64,000 nt of DNA from Actinomycetota bacterium (GCA_030645495.1 JAUSLV010000022.1:124001-188000), one strand, 5' to 3'. Numbered from the stretch's first letter, positions 24,511 through 33,824 are shown. The notes: generated by a model from the letters alone, not told the origin. Program-made: numbers and translations.

Positions 24511-26574
24511 TCAGGGTCGGCGATGCAACACCAGGGGCAGCGAGGTGTCGCCGCCGTGTTCGTGCAGCAGCGCCGCCGCGACGGTGAGCGCCCAGCCGGT
24601 GCGCATGCTGGCCGCGCACAGCAACACCGGGCCGCGAGGCAACTCGGCCGAGGGGTCGAGCGTGATCGCCTGATCGAGGTGCGCCACCACCGGCCCGCTC
24701 GACGAATCGGTCGGCGCTGGCCCACCGCTCCAGGTGAAGCAGTGCACCAGCGGCAGCTTGCCCACCGCGGCGAGGTGTTCGGCGAGCAGGCGGTTGGCGG
24801 CCATCTCGGCACCGTGCGCGGGCGCAGGCACCACCGCCACGGGACGCGCCGCCCACGTGGCGCGCCAGCGGCCGAGTGTGGCGACCGCGCCGGCCAGCAA
24901 CTCGGCCGGGATCGCGCTGTACATCGAGCGGGTGAGTGCGGCCACTTCGTCGCTCCAACCCGGGTCGTCGGCGAACGCGACCGCGCGGCCTTCGCCGATG
25001 CCGGCGATCGCGCCCTTGCGCGACGCACCACTGGGCCACCGCTTGCGCGGCTCGATGATCTGGTCGACACCGCGCAAGAACGTGCGCGCCGTCGCGAGGT
25101 GCTGCGCGCTGGGCGCGGTGCCAGGCCCCGGCAGCACGCCGGTGCACACCGAGCACTTGCCGCACGGCGCGGGGTTGGGGTCGTCGAGCGCTGTCTGCAG
25201 GTAGGCCATCAGGCAGCCCTCGCCGTGGGCGTAGCGGCGCATGAGGGTGGCCTCCGCTCGACGACTGCGGGCGAGCGCCTCCCACTTGGCATGGTCGTGC
25301 ACGTAGGGCGTGCCGGTGGCCTGCCATTGGCTGCCGTTCTTGGCCAGCACGCCGTCCACGGCCATGATCTTCAGCAGTGCTTCCAACCGGCCGCGGCGCA
25401 GCCCGGTGGCCGATTCGATGTCGAGCAGCCCGGCGGGGCCGCGAGCCAGCACGCCGAGCACGCGGGCCGCAGCATCGGGGTCGGGGATCGAGGCGGTGGC
25501 GAAGTACTCCCAGATCTGCTCGTCGGTGGCGGCCGGCAGCAGCACCGCCTCGGCGTGGGCGACCGCTCTCCCGGCGCGCCCCACCTGCTGGTAGTAGGCC
25601 ACAGGCGTGGAGGGCGAGCCCACGTGCAAGCAGAACCCGAGGTCGGGCTTGTCGTACCCCATGCCCAGCGCCGAGGTGGCAACCACGGCCTTCACCTCGT
25701 TGTTGCGCAACAGCGCTTCGATGCGCACGCGATCGGGGGCTTCGAGCTGGCCAGTGTAGGCGGGGGCCGCGTAGCCGCAGTGCTGCAGGAACCCGGCAAG
25801 GCGTTCGGCCTCGGCGACGGTGAGCACGTAGATGATGCCTGACCCCTCGATGGTGGCCAACGCATCGGCCACCCACGCGTACCGCTGGATCGCGGACAGG
25901 CCGGGCACCACCGACAACCGCAACGAGGTGCGCGCCAACGTGCCCCGGAACGTGACCGTGCTGGCGCCCAACTGCCGCTCGACATCGTCGGTGACGCGCT
26001 GGTTGGCAGTGGCGGTGGTGGCCAGCACCGAGGCCTTCGGCGTGTTCAGCAGCGCGCGAGCGAGGCGCTGGTAATCGGGCCGGAAGTCGAACCCCCAGTC
26101 GCTGATGCAGTGCGCCTCGTCGATCACCACCAGGCCCACGCGGGCCATCAGGTCATCGAGCCGCGCGGCGAAGCGCGGGTTGCCCAACCGCTCGGGCGAC
26201 ACCAGCAGCACGTCGAGCTCGTCGGCATCGAGCGCCTGGAACACAGGATCCCAGTCGTCGAGGTTGGTGCTGTTGATGGTGACCGCGCGCAGGCCGGAGC
26301 GTTCGGCCGCCGCCACCTGGTCGCGCATGAGGGCGAGCAGCGGCGAGATCACCAACGTGGGCCCGGCCCCGCCGGCCCGCAGCGCGGAGGTGGCCGCCCA
26401 GTACACGGCCGACTTGCCCCACCCGGTGGCCTGCACCACCAACACTCTCGCGGCCGGTTGCACGATCGCCTGCACGGCATCGAGCTGGTCGCCGCGCGGC
26501 GTGGCATCGGGCCCGGCCAAGCGGTGCAGCACCGTGGCGAGGTGCTGTGCGGCCTGATCGGGGCTGTCGGTCAT
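24511..26574 (-). CDS. RecQ-family ATP-dependent DNA helicase with phosphoribosyltransferase-like tail
   Basis: 687 residues. Helicase motif I 'QATGWGKSA' (about 48-56), motif II 'DEAH' (152-155, within 'VVIDEAHCISDWG'), motif III 'ATTATA', motif VI 'QQVGRAGRA'. The RecQ zinc site follows as 'CLMAYLQ...PCGKCSVC'. The C-terminal ~140 residues end in 'GPVLLCAASMRTGWALTVAAALL', resembling a phosphoribosyltransferase fold seen in some actinobacterial RecQ proteins. It would unwind branched DNA 3' to 5' in recombination and repair. The HRDC domain of E. coli RecQ is absent. Confidence 0.9.
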   Translation of the reverse strand: MTDSPDQAAQHLATVLHRLAGPDATPRGDQLDAVQAIVQPAARVLVVQATGWGKSAVYWAATSALRAGGAGPTLVISPLLALMRDQVAAAERSGLRAVTINSTNLDDWDPVFQALDADELDVLLVSPERLGNPRFAARLDDLMARVGLVVIDEAHCISDWGFDFRPDYQRLARALLNTPKASVLATTATANQRVTDDVERQLGASTVTFRGTLARTSLRLSVVPGLSAIQRYAWVADALATIEGSGIIYVLTVAEAERLAGFLQHCGYAAPAYTGQLEAPDRVRIEALLRNNEVKAVVATSALGMGYDKPDLGFCLHVGSPSTPVAYYQQVGRAGRAVAHAEAVLLPAATDEQIWEYFATASIPDPDAAARVLGVLARGPAGLLDIESATGLRRGRLEALLKIMAVDGVLAKNGSQWQATGTPYVHDHAKWEALARSRRAEATLMRRYAHGEGCLMAYLQTALDDPNPAPCGKCSVCTGVLPGPGTAPSAQHLATARTFLRGVDQIIEPRKRWPSGASRKGAIAGIGEGRAVAFADDPGWSDEVAALTRSMYSAIPAELLAGAVATLGRWRATWAARPVAVVPAPAHGAEMAANRLLAEHLAAVGKLPLVHCFTWSGGPAPTDSSSGPVVAHLDQAITLDPSAELPRGPVLLCAASMRTGWALTVAAALLHEHGGDTSLPLVLHRRP

Positions 26575-26626
26575 GTGGGCAGCCTGCCACGAGGGTGCGC
26601 GGATGTGGCTGCCCGTTCGCGCTGCG

Positions 26627-27370
26627 TCAGCCGGCGATGCCCTTCTCCATCTCGCCGGCGATGATCGCGTCGTAGTCGGCCTGGCTGATGTAGGCGGGGG
26701 TGTAGGTCGCGCCGTTCTTCACCAGTTGCTTGGTGAACGCCCGCAGGTGGTTGCGCGAGCCCTTCTCGAGGTTGTCGTACACGAGCGTGATGTCGGGTGC
26801 GGTGGTGGCCAGCGACTGCAGGTCGGCGATGTCGAGGTCTTCGACGGTGGCACCCACGGTGAGGGCTGCCACCAGCGACTCGCTGCCCTGCTCCACGAGC
26901 GCCGTGTAGAGCGCCTGCAGGTCGGGGTTGGTGAACACACCGTCGGCGTTGCCGGCGGCAGGATCGTCGAGCTCGTAGCGGTCGAGCAAGACCTTCACGG
27001 CCTCGCTGTGCGTCAGTTCGGCCTTGGAGATGTTGCTGAACGTTTTCACCTGCCACTGGTCGTACAGCGCGACGTACACGTCGTGGGCCAGCTTCTCCTC
27101 TTCGCGCATCCGCAACAGTCCGGCCTCCTGGTCGGCGGTCAGCGTGGCGAGGGGAAGTGCGTCGATCTGCGTCTGCAGCACCCCGCCGTCCATCTGCGTG
27201 GTGCCATCGGCATCCACCTGCGCAGGGGAGCCGTTGCCGTTTCCGGAGCCATTCCCCGAGCCGTTGCCCGACCCATCACCGTTGCCGTTCGACGAACACG
27301 CCGCGAAGCCGATCATCGCGATCACCGCCATCGCCGTCGCCCGCACCCTGTGATTCGCTCGCCGTGTCAT
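26627..27370 (-). CDS. DUF2202 (ferritin-like) lipoprotein
   Basis: 247 residues from ATG 27370, preceded by AAGGAGG at good spacing. Signal and lipobox 'IGFAACS' lead into an Asn/Gly repeat linker ('NGNGDGSGNGSGNG'), then DUF2202: 'LRMREEEKLAHDVYVALYDQW', 'FSNISKAELTHSEAVKVLLDRY', 'NLEKGSRNHLRAFTKQL'. The spaced Glu and His residues resemble a ferritin-like di-metal site. A CsoR/CstR-like palindrome lies 15 bp upstream, and a divergent Cys-rich gene has a second one. Metal or sulfur stress handling is inferred. Confidence 0.85.
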   Translation of the reverse strand: MTRRANHRVRATAMAVIAMIGFAACSSNGNGDGSGNGSGNGSGNGNGSPAQVDADGTTQMDGGVLQTQIDALPLATLTADQEAGLLRMREEEKLAHDVYVALYDQWQVKTFSNISKAELTHSEAVKVLLDRYELDDPAAGNADGVFTNPDLQALYTALVEQGSESLVAALTVGATVEDLDIADLQSLATTAPDITLVYDNLEKGSRNHLRAFTKQLVKNGATYTPAYISQADYDAIIAGEMEKGIAG

Positions 27371-27384
27371 GTCATCCTCCTTGG

Positions 27385-27400
27385 ATACCCCAGAGGGTAT
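27385..27400. promoter_or_regulatory. CsoR/CstR-like operator (DUF2202 side)
   Basis: ATACCC-CAGA-GGGTAT, a 6-bp-arm palindrome of the same type as 23087-23102, immediately upstream of the DUF2202 ribosome site. A bound repressor would block transcription or its start. Confidence 0.6.
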
Positions 27401-27461
27401 GTCGTGCTCTTCGAATCCGACATGGACCAAAGACCCCGTTGTGTTCGACCACCGCCTTCAG

Positions 27462-27477
27462 ATACCCTAGGGGGTAT
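27462..27477. promoter_or_regulatory. CsoR/CstR-like operator (small Cys-rich gene side)
   Basis: ATACCC-TAGG-GGGTAT, a third member of the same operator class, 62 bp from the one at 27385 on the other side of the divergent promoter region. It ends 10 bp before the ATG at 27488. Confidence 0.6.
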
Positions 27478-27487
27478 GTGTAGAGAG

Positions 27488-27634
27488 ATGACCTGCCCCA
27501 CCTGTCAGCGGCCCAGCTGGGCCGGATGCGGCGCCCACGTCGAGCAGGTGCTCGGCCACGTGCCCACCACCGAGCGGTGTCAGTGCAACGAGCCTGCGAC
27601 GCGCGACACGCCGCGCTCGATCAAGGTTCGTTGA
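27488..27634 (+). CDS. Small cysteine-rich protein
   Basis: 48 residues: 'MTCPTCQRPSWAGCGAHVEQ' then 'CQCNEPATRDTPRSIKVR', with five Cys in CxxC, single and CxC arrangements. Similar short proteins occur in other actinobacteria without a known role. The Cys/His content suggests metal or sulfane-sulfur binding. An in-frame ATG at 27476 lies inside the operator, so 27488 is preferred. It is divergent from the DUF2202 lipoprotein and probably under the same repressor. Confidence 0.65.
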   Translation: MTCPTCQRPSWAGCGAHVEQVLGHVPTTERCQCNEPATRDTPRSIKVR

Positions 27635-27650
27635 CGGGTCGGCGTCGCGC

Positions 27651-28748
27651 TCAGCGAGCGGGCAGGGTCACCTCGAACGTCGTGCCCCGACCGAGACCAT
27701 CGGAGCGGGCGACGATCGACCCACCGTGGGCCTCCACGACCGCACGGCTGATCGTGAGCCCGATGCCCGTGCCGCCGCTGTGGTCGTGCGGGTCGGCGCG
27801 ATAGAAGCGTTCGAACACTCGCTGCAGGTCCTCGGCGGCGATGCCGCGCCCGGTGTCGGTCACGTGCACGACGCCGTGATCACCGTGTCGCCGAGCGACC
27901 ACCAGCACGCTGCCACCGGCTGGCGTGTACGCGAGCGCGTTGCCGATCACGTTGGTGAAGGCCTGCACCATCCGTTCGCGATCGATGGTCATCGGGATGG
28001 GTGAGGGCGCCTCGAACGTGATGCCGACGTGGGCCGCGTCGAACTGGTGGCGGAGGCGCTCGACCACGATCGACAGCACCGCCACGAGGTCGTCGGGTTG
28101 GCGCTCGAGCGACAGGCCGTTCTCCTCGGATCGTGAGACCGCAGCCAGGTCGCGGGCCAGGCTGTGCAAACGTGCCACCTCCACGCGCAGGGTGCTCCCC
28201 ACCTCCGCGGGTGTGAACAGCCCGTCGTTCATGCCCTCCAAGTAGCCACTGATGGTGGTGAGCGGCGTGCGCATCTCGTGCGCCACGTCGCCGATCAGCG
28301 CCGCGCGGCGCTGTTCGCTGGCCGCGAGAGTCGCCGCCAGATGGTTGATGTCGTCGGCCAGGACGGCCAACTCGGGCTCGGTGGGGCGATCGATGCGCGT
28401 GTCGTAGTGGCCCATCGCCAGCCGGCGCGTGCCGGCGCGCATGCGGTCGAGGTTGCGCAGGTTCCGTTTGCTGAGCATGACGGCGATCAGCGCCGAGCAG
28501 AGCAGGCTGGCCGCGAGCGCGATCACCATTGCGGTGTTGACCGCGGACACCACGGCGTCGTGTTGGACCGCGGCGGTCTGCGCGTCACCGCCGGCTGCTC
28601 CGGTGGGGCCTCCACGGCCCGCACGCGTCTTCTCGTCGTACAGCGTGGGCACCATCACGCGGATGGCGATCGCCAGCGCGGCGGCGCCGGTGAGCGTGAC
28701 GATGGCGAACGAGACGAGCAGGCGAGCTCGCATCGAGCCCCGCTTCAT
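27651..28748 (-). CDS. Two-component sensor histidine kinase
   Basis: 365 residues with two membrane helices (about 10-30 and 72-94), a HAMP-like segment, the dimerisation/phosphoacceptor box 'LIGDVAHEMRTPLTTISGYLEG' (His at the centre), N box 'QAFTNVIGNALAYTP', G1 'VTDTGRGIA', F box 'FERFYRADP' and G2 'GGTGIGLTIS'. The outer loop is only ~45 residues and Gly/Ala-rich. The ATG at 28748 overlaps the response-regulator stop by 4 bp, so the pair forms one operon with the regulator first. The signal is unknown. Confidence 0.93.
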   Translation of the reverse strand: MKRGSMRARLLVSFAIVTLTGAAALAIAIRVMVPTLYDEKTRAGRGGPTGAAGGDAQTAAVQHDAVVSAVNTAMVIALAASLLCSALIAVMLSKRNLRNLDRMRAGTRRLAMGHYDTRIDRPTEPELAVLADDINHLAATLAASEQRRAALIGDVAHEMRTPLTTISGYLEGMNDGLFTPAEVGSTLRVEVARLHSLARDLAAVSRSEENGLSLERQPDDLVAVLSIVVERLRHQFDAAHVGITFEAPSPIPMTIDRERMVQAFTNVIGNALAYTPAGGSVLVVARRHGDHGVVHVTDTGRGIAAEDLQRVFERFYRADPHDHSGGTGIGLTISRAVVEAHGGSIVARSDGLGRGTTFEVTLPAR

Positions 28749-29440
28749 GGCGTTGCCGCGAGGAAGCGATAGCCGACGCCGCGCACGGTGGAGATCCATG
28801 TGGGGTGCTCGGCGTCGTCGCCGAGTGCCCGGCGCAGGTTGCGGATGTGCACGTCGACGACACGTTCGTCGCCGTAGTAGTCGAACCCCCAGACGCGCTC
28901 GAGGAGTTGTCGGCGGGTGTACACGCGACCCGGTTTGGCGCTCAGCGCTGCGAGCAGATCGAACTCCAACGCGCTCAGCTCCACGGTCGCGCCGCGTACG
29001 CGCACCTCGCGGCAGTCGACATCGACCGTCAACTCGCCGAACGCGGTCTCGCTGGTGGTGGCGTCGGCCATGTGCGGCCGACGCAGCAGCGCCTTCACCC
29101 TGGCCACCAACTCGCGAGCGCTGAACGGCTTGGTCATGTAGTCGTCGGCACCCACCGACAGCCCGATCAGTCGATCCGTCTCCTCCGTGCGAGCCGTCAG
29201 CATCAGCACGTACACGTCGGAGGTCGACCGCATGCGGCGCAGCACTTCGACGCCGTCGAGGCCGGGCAACATCACGTCGAGCACCACGACGTCGGGGCGG
29301 CGGTCAGTGAACACCGTGAGGGCCTCGGGTCCGTCGACCGCCTCGACGACGTCGATGCCATCGGCCTGCAGATAGCGGCGCACGATCTCGCGGATGGGCC
29401 CCTCATCGTCGACCACGAGCACGAGAGGAGCGCGCATCAT
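28745..29440 (-). CDS. OmpR-family response regulator
   Basis: 231 residues. In the receiver domain the acidic pair is in 'VVDDEGPI', the phosphoacceptor Asp in 'VVLDVMLPGLDG', Thr in 'MLTARTEE' and Lys in 'YMTKPF'. The C-terminal winged helix has 'LTVDVDCREVRVRGATVELSALEFDLL' and 'YYGDERVVDVHIRNLRRALGD'. It controls genes in response to the kinase encoded just downstream. A small secreted gene (29508-29855) on the same strand precedes it by 67 bp and could belong to the unit or be its target. Confidence 0.95.
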   Translation of the reverse strand: MMRAPLVLVVDDEGPIREIVRRYLQADGIDVVEAVDGPEALTVFTDRRPDVVVLDVMLPGLDGVEVLRRMRSTSDVYVLMLTARTEETDRLIGLSVGADDYMTKPFSARELVARVKALLRRPHMADATTSETAFGELTVDVDCREVRVRGATVELSALEFDLLAALSAKPGRVYTRRQLLERVWGFDYYGDERVVDVHIRNLRRALGDDAEHPTWISTVRGVGYRFLAATP

Positions 29441-29507
29441 GCCGCCAGTCTGGCGCGAATGAGCTCCGACCCGGTGGGCCGGAGCTCATGTGCGGTGCCG
29501 AGTGGGC

Positions 29508-29855
29508 TCATCGGCCCGAGCGCCACTGGTTGCCGGTGCCGTCCTCGGCCGGGTCGGCCTGCGGGCCGCTGCCGTCGGTGGGACCCGACTGGTGCTGGTT
29601 GCCGTTGCCGTTCGCCGCGCCGTTGGTGTTGGCAGCGTGCTGATCGCCGGTGCCGTCACGCAACTGCAGGCGATCCTGCGCTTGGTTGGTCGTGCATTCC
29701 TGCGTGGCGACTGCGTTGCGGTTGTGGGTGCCGTTGCCGTTGTGGTTCCCGTCGCCGTCGCCGTTGCCGTTCTGTTCGGCGACGACGATCCCTGCCGGGA
29801 CCAACACTGCCAGCGACACACCACCGATGAGCAGAGCCTTGTGAAGCGTACGCAT
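29508..29855 (-). CDS. Small secreted Asn/Gly/Asp-rich protein
   Basis: 115 residues with a clear signal peptide ('KALLIGGVSLAVLVPAGIVVAE') and a mature part dominated by Asn-Gly, Asp-Gly and Gln ('NGNGDGDGNHNGNGTHNRN') plus one Cys. The low-complexity make-up resembles calcium-binding or disordered wall proteins. ATG 29864 touches the AAGGAG site, while ATG 29855 lies at proper distance and is chosen. It is upstream of a two-component operon and may be its regulated product. Confidence 0.65.
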   Translation of the reverse strand: MRTLHKALLIGGVSLAVLVPAGIVVAEQNGNGDGDGNHNGNGTHNRNAVATQECTTNQAQDRLQLRDGTGDQHAANTNGAANGNGNQHQSGPTDGSGPQADPAEDGTGNQWRSGR

Positions 29856-30009
29856 CGTTCTCATCTCCTTCTTTCTCGTTCTTCCTGATGAGCTCAGTGA
29901 ACGACATCCACGTGAAGCGTGGCCGAGCGGATGTGTGAAGGCTCTGTGAAGCGGCCGGAGCCCGAACGCAGCAGTGCCCGAAGGGCGCAGCGGTCCGCAC
30001 TCGCCAGCG

Positions 30010-31191
30010 TCACGCTCCGGGTTCGTCGAGCATGCTGTCCGGTAGCACGAGTCGCTCGCGCGGGTGGCTCTGCCGCATGGCCTTCAGCACCACCTGGAAT
30101 GCACCGCTGATCGGCACCGCCAACAAGGCGCCGACGATGCCGAACAACTCCACCGCCAGCAGCACGCTGAGCAACACGGACAAGGGGTTCACCTTTACCT
30201 TGCGGGCCATCAGCCACGGGTAGATCACGCCGTTCTCGACCTGTTGGTAGACGACGAAGAAGATCAGTGAGATGAGGCCGGCCGTCGGCGACTGCAGATA
30301 CGCGGCGAGCACACAGACCGACGCCCCGAGCGTGGCGCCGACCAACGGCAACAGGTCGGCGAACGCCACCCAGAGTGCCAGCACGACAGGGCTGGGTACC
30401 CCGAGCGCGACGAGGCACACGAAGGCCGACACCCCCGCGATCACGCTGATCAGCAGGTTGCCGATCATGTACCCGCTCACCGCTGCCGCCGCGTCTGCCG
30501 CGACCCGGTTGACTGTTGCGTGCTGGCGACGGGGGATCACGCTGCGGACGGCCCGCGCCATCGCCGCCGACTGGGTGAGAAACAGGAACGTGATCAGCGT
30601 GATGGTGATGAAGGCGAAGGCCGCGCCCAGCAGGATCTTGGCCGTGTTGAACGACGACGACGTGAGACTGTCGGCTGCCTGTGTCAACTCCGCCTCGTTG
30701 TCCTGCACATAGCTCTCGATGTGCAGTTGCTTCACGATCCGACCAACGGGACCCTTGCCGGTGGCCGCTCTGTGCACGGTGCCGGGCAGGTCGGAGAGGA
30801 TCGCCGCCAGCTGTGTCCGGACTGGCATCACGAACAGGACCGCCGCCCCGATCATGGTCAGCAGGGTCGAGAACACCACGATGCTGGTCGCCAATGCCCG
30901 CCTGCCGCGAACGCGCTGCTGCACGGTCTTGACGAGCGGTGCGAGCACGATCGCGAAGAACCCGGCGATCAGTACCCAGGTGAGGACCCGGGCCGTGGCG
31001 AGCACGACCACGATCGTGAGGTAGGTGCCCAACACGACGGCCACAGAGCCGACGATGGTCCGCCAGGGGACGGCAGCCCAAGAGCCCGGTTCGTCGGGCC
31101 GATCGTCGTCGGGGTGGAAGGCCGCTAGGAGGCTCGCCGATTCGGGCCGCTTGTTCAACTCGAAGTCGTGGCCTCCCTGCAAGTCGCTCAT
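30010..31191 (-). CDS. AI-2E transporter (PerM) family membrane protein
   Basis: 393 residues with about eight membrane helices. Family features are the N-terminal helical pair ('VLTWVLIAGFFAIVLAPLVKTVQQR'), a long soluble loop, 'VALGVPSPVVLALWVAFADLLPLVGATLGA' and 'VYQQVENGVIYPWLMARKVKVNPL', the best-conserved block. Members export small molecules or act as Na+/H+ antiporters; the substrate here is unknown. The ATG at 31191 is adjacent to GTG 31194. It is divergent from the DUF1206 gene. Confidence 0.88.
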   Translation of the reverse strand: MSDLQGGHDFELNKRPESASLLAAFHPDDDRPDEPGSWAAVPWRTIVGSVAVVLGTYLTIVVVLATARVLTWVLIAGFFAIVLAPLVKTVQQRVRGRRALATSIVVFSTLLTMIGAAVLFVMPVRTQLAAILSDLPGTVHRAATGKGPVGRIVKQLHIESYVQDNEAELTQAADSLTSSSFNTAKILLGAAFAFITITLITFLFLTQSAAMARAVRSVIPRRQHATVNRVAADAAAAVSGYMIGNLLISVIAGVSAFVCLVALGVPSPVVLALWVAFADLLPLVGATLGASVCVLAAYLQSPTAGLISLIFFVVYQQVENGVIYPWLMARKVKVNPLSVLLSVLLAVELFGIVGALLAVPISGAFQVVLKAMRQSHPRERLVLPDSMLDEPGA

Positions 31192-31219
31192 CACCCCTCG
31201 GGGTCCCCGAAACCGCCTC

Positions 31220-31245
31220 GTCTCAAACGCGTGGGCGCCGGGTAC
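31220..31245 (+). promoter_or_regulatory. SigF/SigB-like promoter for DUF1206 gene
   Basis: GTCT (31220-31223), a 16-nt spacer, then GGGTAC (31240-31245). One mismatch from the GTTT-N16-GGGTAC pattern at 33903 and 36503, with identical spacing, 48 bp upstream of ATG 31294. Confidence 0.5.
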
Positions 31246-31293
31246 CCCTCAGCAGGTGTCGCCCGACGCGGCAACGCCGCGGAAGGGAATGAG

Positions 31294-32133
31294 ATGGCGC
31301 GCGCGAGGATCAACAGTGAACACCCGGCGGTCATGAGGCTGGGTCGCGCCGGCTGGTTCGCGAAGGGTGTGGTCTACGCGATCGCCGGCTACCTCGCGGC
31401 GGCGATCACGTTCCGGGAGTGGGACACCTCGATCACACCGGGGTCGAACGGCAGCCAGGAGGCCAGCCCGACCGGGGCGATCAACACGATCGCGGGCACT
31501 ACCGGGGGCAGTTTGCTGCTATGGGCACTGGCGATGGGAATGCTGCTGTACTCCGCATGGCGCGTCACCGCCGCAGTGCTGCCGGGTGGCCACGGAGCCG
31601 ACGCGATGGCCCACCGCGTGGGCTACCTGGTCAGCGCCATCGTGTACGTCACGTTCGCCGTGAGTGCCATCTCACTCGCCGACGACAGGTCGAGCGACGT
31701 GAATGGGAACACGACGGTCACCGACCTGTCGAGTTCGGTGATGGCGAATACGACCGGCCGTGTAGTCATCGGCGTGATCGGTGTCATCATCGTCGCCGTC
31801 GGGCTCTACCGATTGTCCAAGGGCGTCCGCTTCGATGTCACGGATGAACTCGACCTGTCGAACTTCTCTGTGCGGCGCACGCAATGGATGGTGCGCCTCG
31901 GTGCGGTGGGCGAGGTCGGCCGCGGTATCGGCATCGGCCTGGTCGGGTTCTTCCTGTTCCGTTCGGCGATGACGTACGACGCGGCCGAGGCGACGGGCCT
32001 CGACGGCGCGCTGCGGCGCACCCTCACCCATTCCGGCGGCGTTGCGGTCGTCGGGGTCGTGGCGGTCGGGTTCGCCGCCTACGGTGTGTTCTGCCTGCTG
32101 ACCTTCACACGTCGACGGCTCGAGACGCTCTGA
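31294..32133 (+). CDS. DUF1206 membrane protein
   Basis: 279 residues built from three repeats of a two-helix DUF1206 unit, each beginning 'GR-G-FAKGVVYAIAGYLA' or similar ('HRVGYLVSAIVYVTFAVSAI', 'GAVGEVGRGIGIGLVGFFLF'). The function is unknown; the gene is common in stress-regulated actinobacterial loci. GGAAGGG precedes ATG 31294. Its last 55 bp overlap the 3' end of the PhoD gene on the other strand. Confidence 0.85.
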   Translation: MARARINSEHPAVMRLGRAGWFAKGVVYAIAGYLAAAITFREWDTSITPGSNGSQEASPTGAINTIAGTTGGSLLLWALAMGMLLYSAWRVTAAVLPGGHGADAMAHRVGYLVSAIVYVTFAVSAISLADDRSSDVNGNTTVTDLSSSVMANTTGRVVIGVIGVIIVAVGLYRLSKGVRFDVTDELDLSNFSVRRTQWMVRLGAVGEVGRGIGIGLVGFFLFRSAMTYDAAEATGLDGALRRTLTHSGGVAVVGVVAVGFAAYGVFCLLTFTRRRLETL

Positions 32134-33824
32134 CGTTGCCCGGTGCCGGAGCCCGCGACGAGATCGACCTCGATCGGACGATCGAGCACCGGATGCGAAC
32201 CCTCCTCATGAGGACGGGTGCAGAGCACCTTCAGCTGTGCTGAGCGGCCAGTGAACGTGACCTCGCTCAGCGCATTGCCGAACAACGGCCCGCGGTCCAG
32301 ACGCCACTTCACACGCGCCCGGTCGCGATGAGCCGCGTGGCGCAGCACACGGGCAACACGCCGCGCGAACTGCGACGTGGCGAGGCGCATGACGGTTCGC
32401 TCCTGTGGCTTGAGCGCGTTGCGAATCGGTGAGCTCACGAGCTGGTGGATCCGGCTCGCCACCGCCCGATCTGTCGGGAAGCGGATCTCGGCGAGGTAGG
32501 AGAAGTGGATGTCGCCGGACAACACGGAGATCGTCGCCGGGGCGTTCGCCCGCCCGGCGCCGCCCACATCTTCGAGCAGATCGACGAAGGCCTCGAACGA
32601 ACGCACGAATGCCGACCAGTCCTCCATGTCGGTGCCCCTTCGGATCCACTCGCCCACCTTGCGGCCGACCCGTCCCCACGCGCCGTCGCAGATCGCCTCG
32701 TTCCACACCTGCAGGTCGTGCAGCCCGCCGGTCACGAACACCGGTAGTGAGCTGCCGATCAACAGGTGGTCGACATCGGCGTGACAAGCCTCCACCACCG
32801 ACCGCCACTCAGCGTCGTCCACGATCTGCCGTCGTCCGGGTTCGAGCACGCGCCCGTTCCGTGCGTCGAGCATCACCAGGCGCACGCGGCCCACATCGCG
32901 CACATAGCTGAAGCGATAGCCGCCCGGTACCGGCGTGAACTCCTCTGACTTCATTGCCCACGCGCGCAGCACCTGCTCGCCGTCACTCACGCCGTTCAGC
33001 GCGGCCAGCATTCCCTCCTCGCGGATCGTGTCCGGGCCGAGATTCCCGAGGTGTTGATACAGCCAGTAGGTCATCAGCCCGCCGATGACGTGATCCTGCC
33101 ACCAGCTCTTCTCGCGGATCTCGCGCACCCACGAGGCGGAGATGTTCCAGTCGTCGATCATCTCGTGATCGTCGAAGATCATCACGCTCGGCACGTTCGA
33201 GAAGAACCACCGTTCCATCTCTGGCGACCACGACTCCTGATACAGCCAGGTGTACTCCTCGAACCCACCGACGAGTTCGTCGGGAAGCCCCTCGACGGCA
33301 CCGTCCGGTCGGGAGCGCCGCTCGGTGATCCGGGCGCGCGCGTCGGGTGACGAGTCGTCGGCATAGATCTGGTCACCGAGGAACACGGCGAGGGTCGGCC
33401 ACTCGTCGGCCGGCTGCGAGGCCATCGCCAGTGCGAACGCATACAACGCGTCGACACCGCGTCCGCGTGGGTCGAGCACCAGCTCCAACGCCCACGGCGG
33501 CTCGTGAGGCGCGGCCGTACGACACGACCCGAACACGATCCGGCACGATCCGGTGCCACCGAGTGTGCGGACGCGACTCGTCGGCAGTCGGCTGCCGGCG
33601 GCCGGCCAGCACATCGCGCCATCGAGTCGCACGTCATACTCCACACAGGAGGCAGGTGCCAATCCCTCGATGATCACAAGGGCGTAGTGGTGGCCCGCCA
33701 CGCAGAACGTGGGTGCGGAGCGGTCGAGGATGGTCACCGTGCACCGCTCGTCAGTCTCCACCCAGATCGTCGCCGACGTCTCCGTGACGTGCCGCAGCAT
33801 CGGCCCGAGGATCAGCTGTGCCAC
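32079..33824 (-). CDS. PhoD-like metallophosphatase
   Basis: 581 residues. An N-terminal fibronectin-like domain ('GPMLRHVTETSATIWVETD') is followed by the PhoD-type catalytic domain with metal-binding blocks 'VFLGDQIYADD' and 'VMIFDDHEMIDDWN', then 'LLIGSSLPVF' and 'VLSGDIHFSYLAEI'. There is no Tat signal, so this is a cytoplasmic relative of secreted PhoD phosphodiesterases. It probably hydrolyses phosphomono- or diesters using Ca/Fe. The start is GTG 33824. Its 3' end overlaps DUF1206 by 55 bp tail to tail. Confidence 0.9.
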   Translation of the reverse strand: MAQLILGPMLRHVTETSATIWVETDERCTVTILDRSAPTFCVAGHHYALVIIEGLAPASCVEYDVRLDGAMCWPAAGSRLPTSRVRTLGGTGSCRIVFGSCRTAAPHEPPWALELVLDPRGRGVDALYAFALAMASQPADEWPTLAVFLGDQIYADDSSPDARARITERRSRPDGAVEGLPDELVGGFEEYTWLYQESWSPEMERWFFSNVPSVMIFDDHEMIDDWNISASWVREIREKSWWQDHVIGGLMTYWLYQHLGNLGPDTIREEGMLAALNGVSDGEQVLRAWAMKSEEFTPVPGGYRFSYVRDVGRVRLVMLDARNGRVLEPGRRQIVDDAEWRSVVEACHADVDHLLIGSSLPVFVTGGLHDLQVWNEAICDGAWGRVGRKVGEWIRRGTDMEDWSAFVRSFEAFVDLLEDVGGAGRANAPATISVLSGDIHFSYLAEIRFPTDRAVASRIHQLVSSPIRNALKPQERTVMRLATSQFARRVARVLRHAAHRDRARVKWRLDRGPLFGNALSEVTFTGRSAQLKVLCTRPHEEGSHPVLDRPIEVDLVAGSGTGQRQSVSSRRRVKVSRQNTP

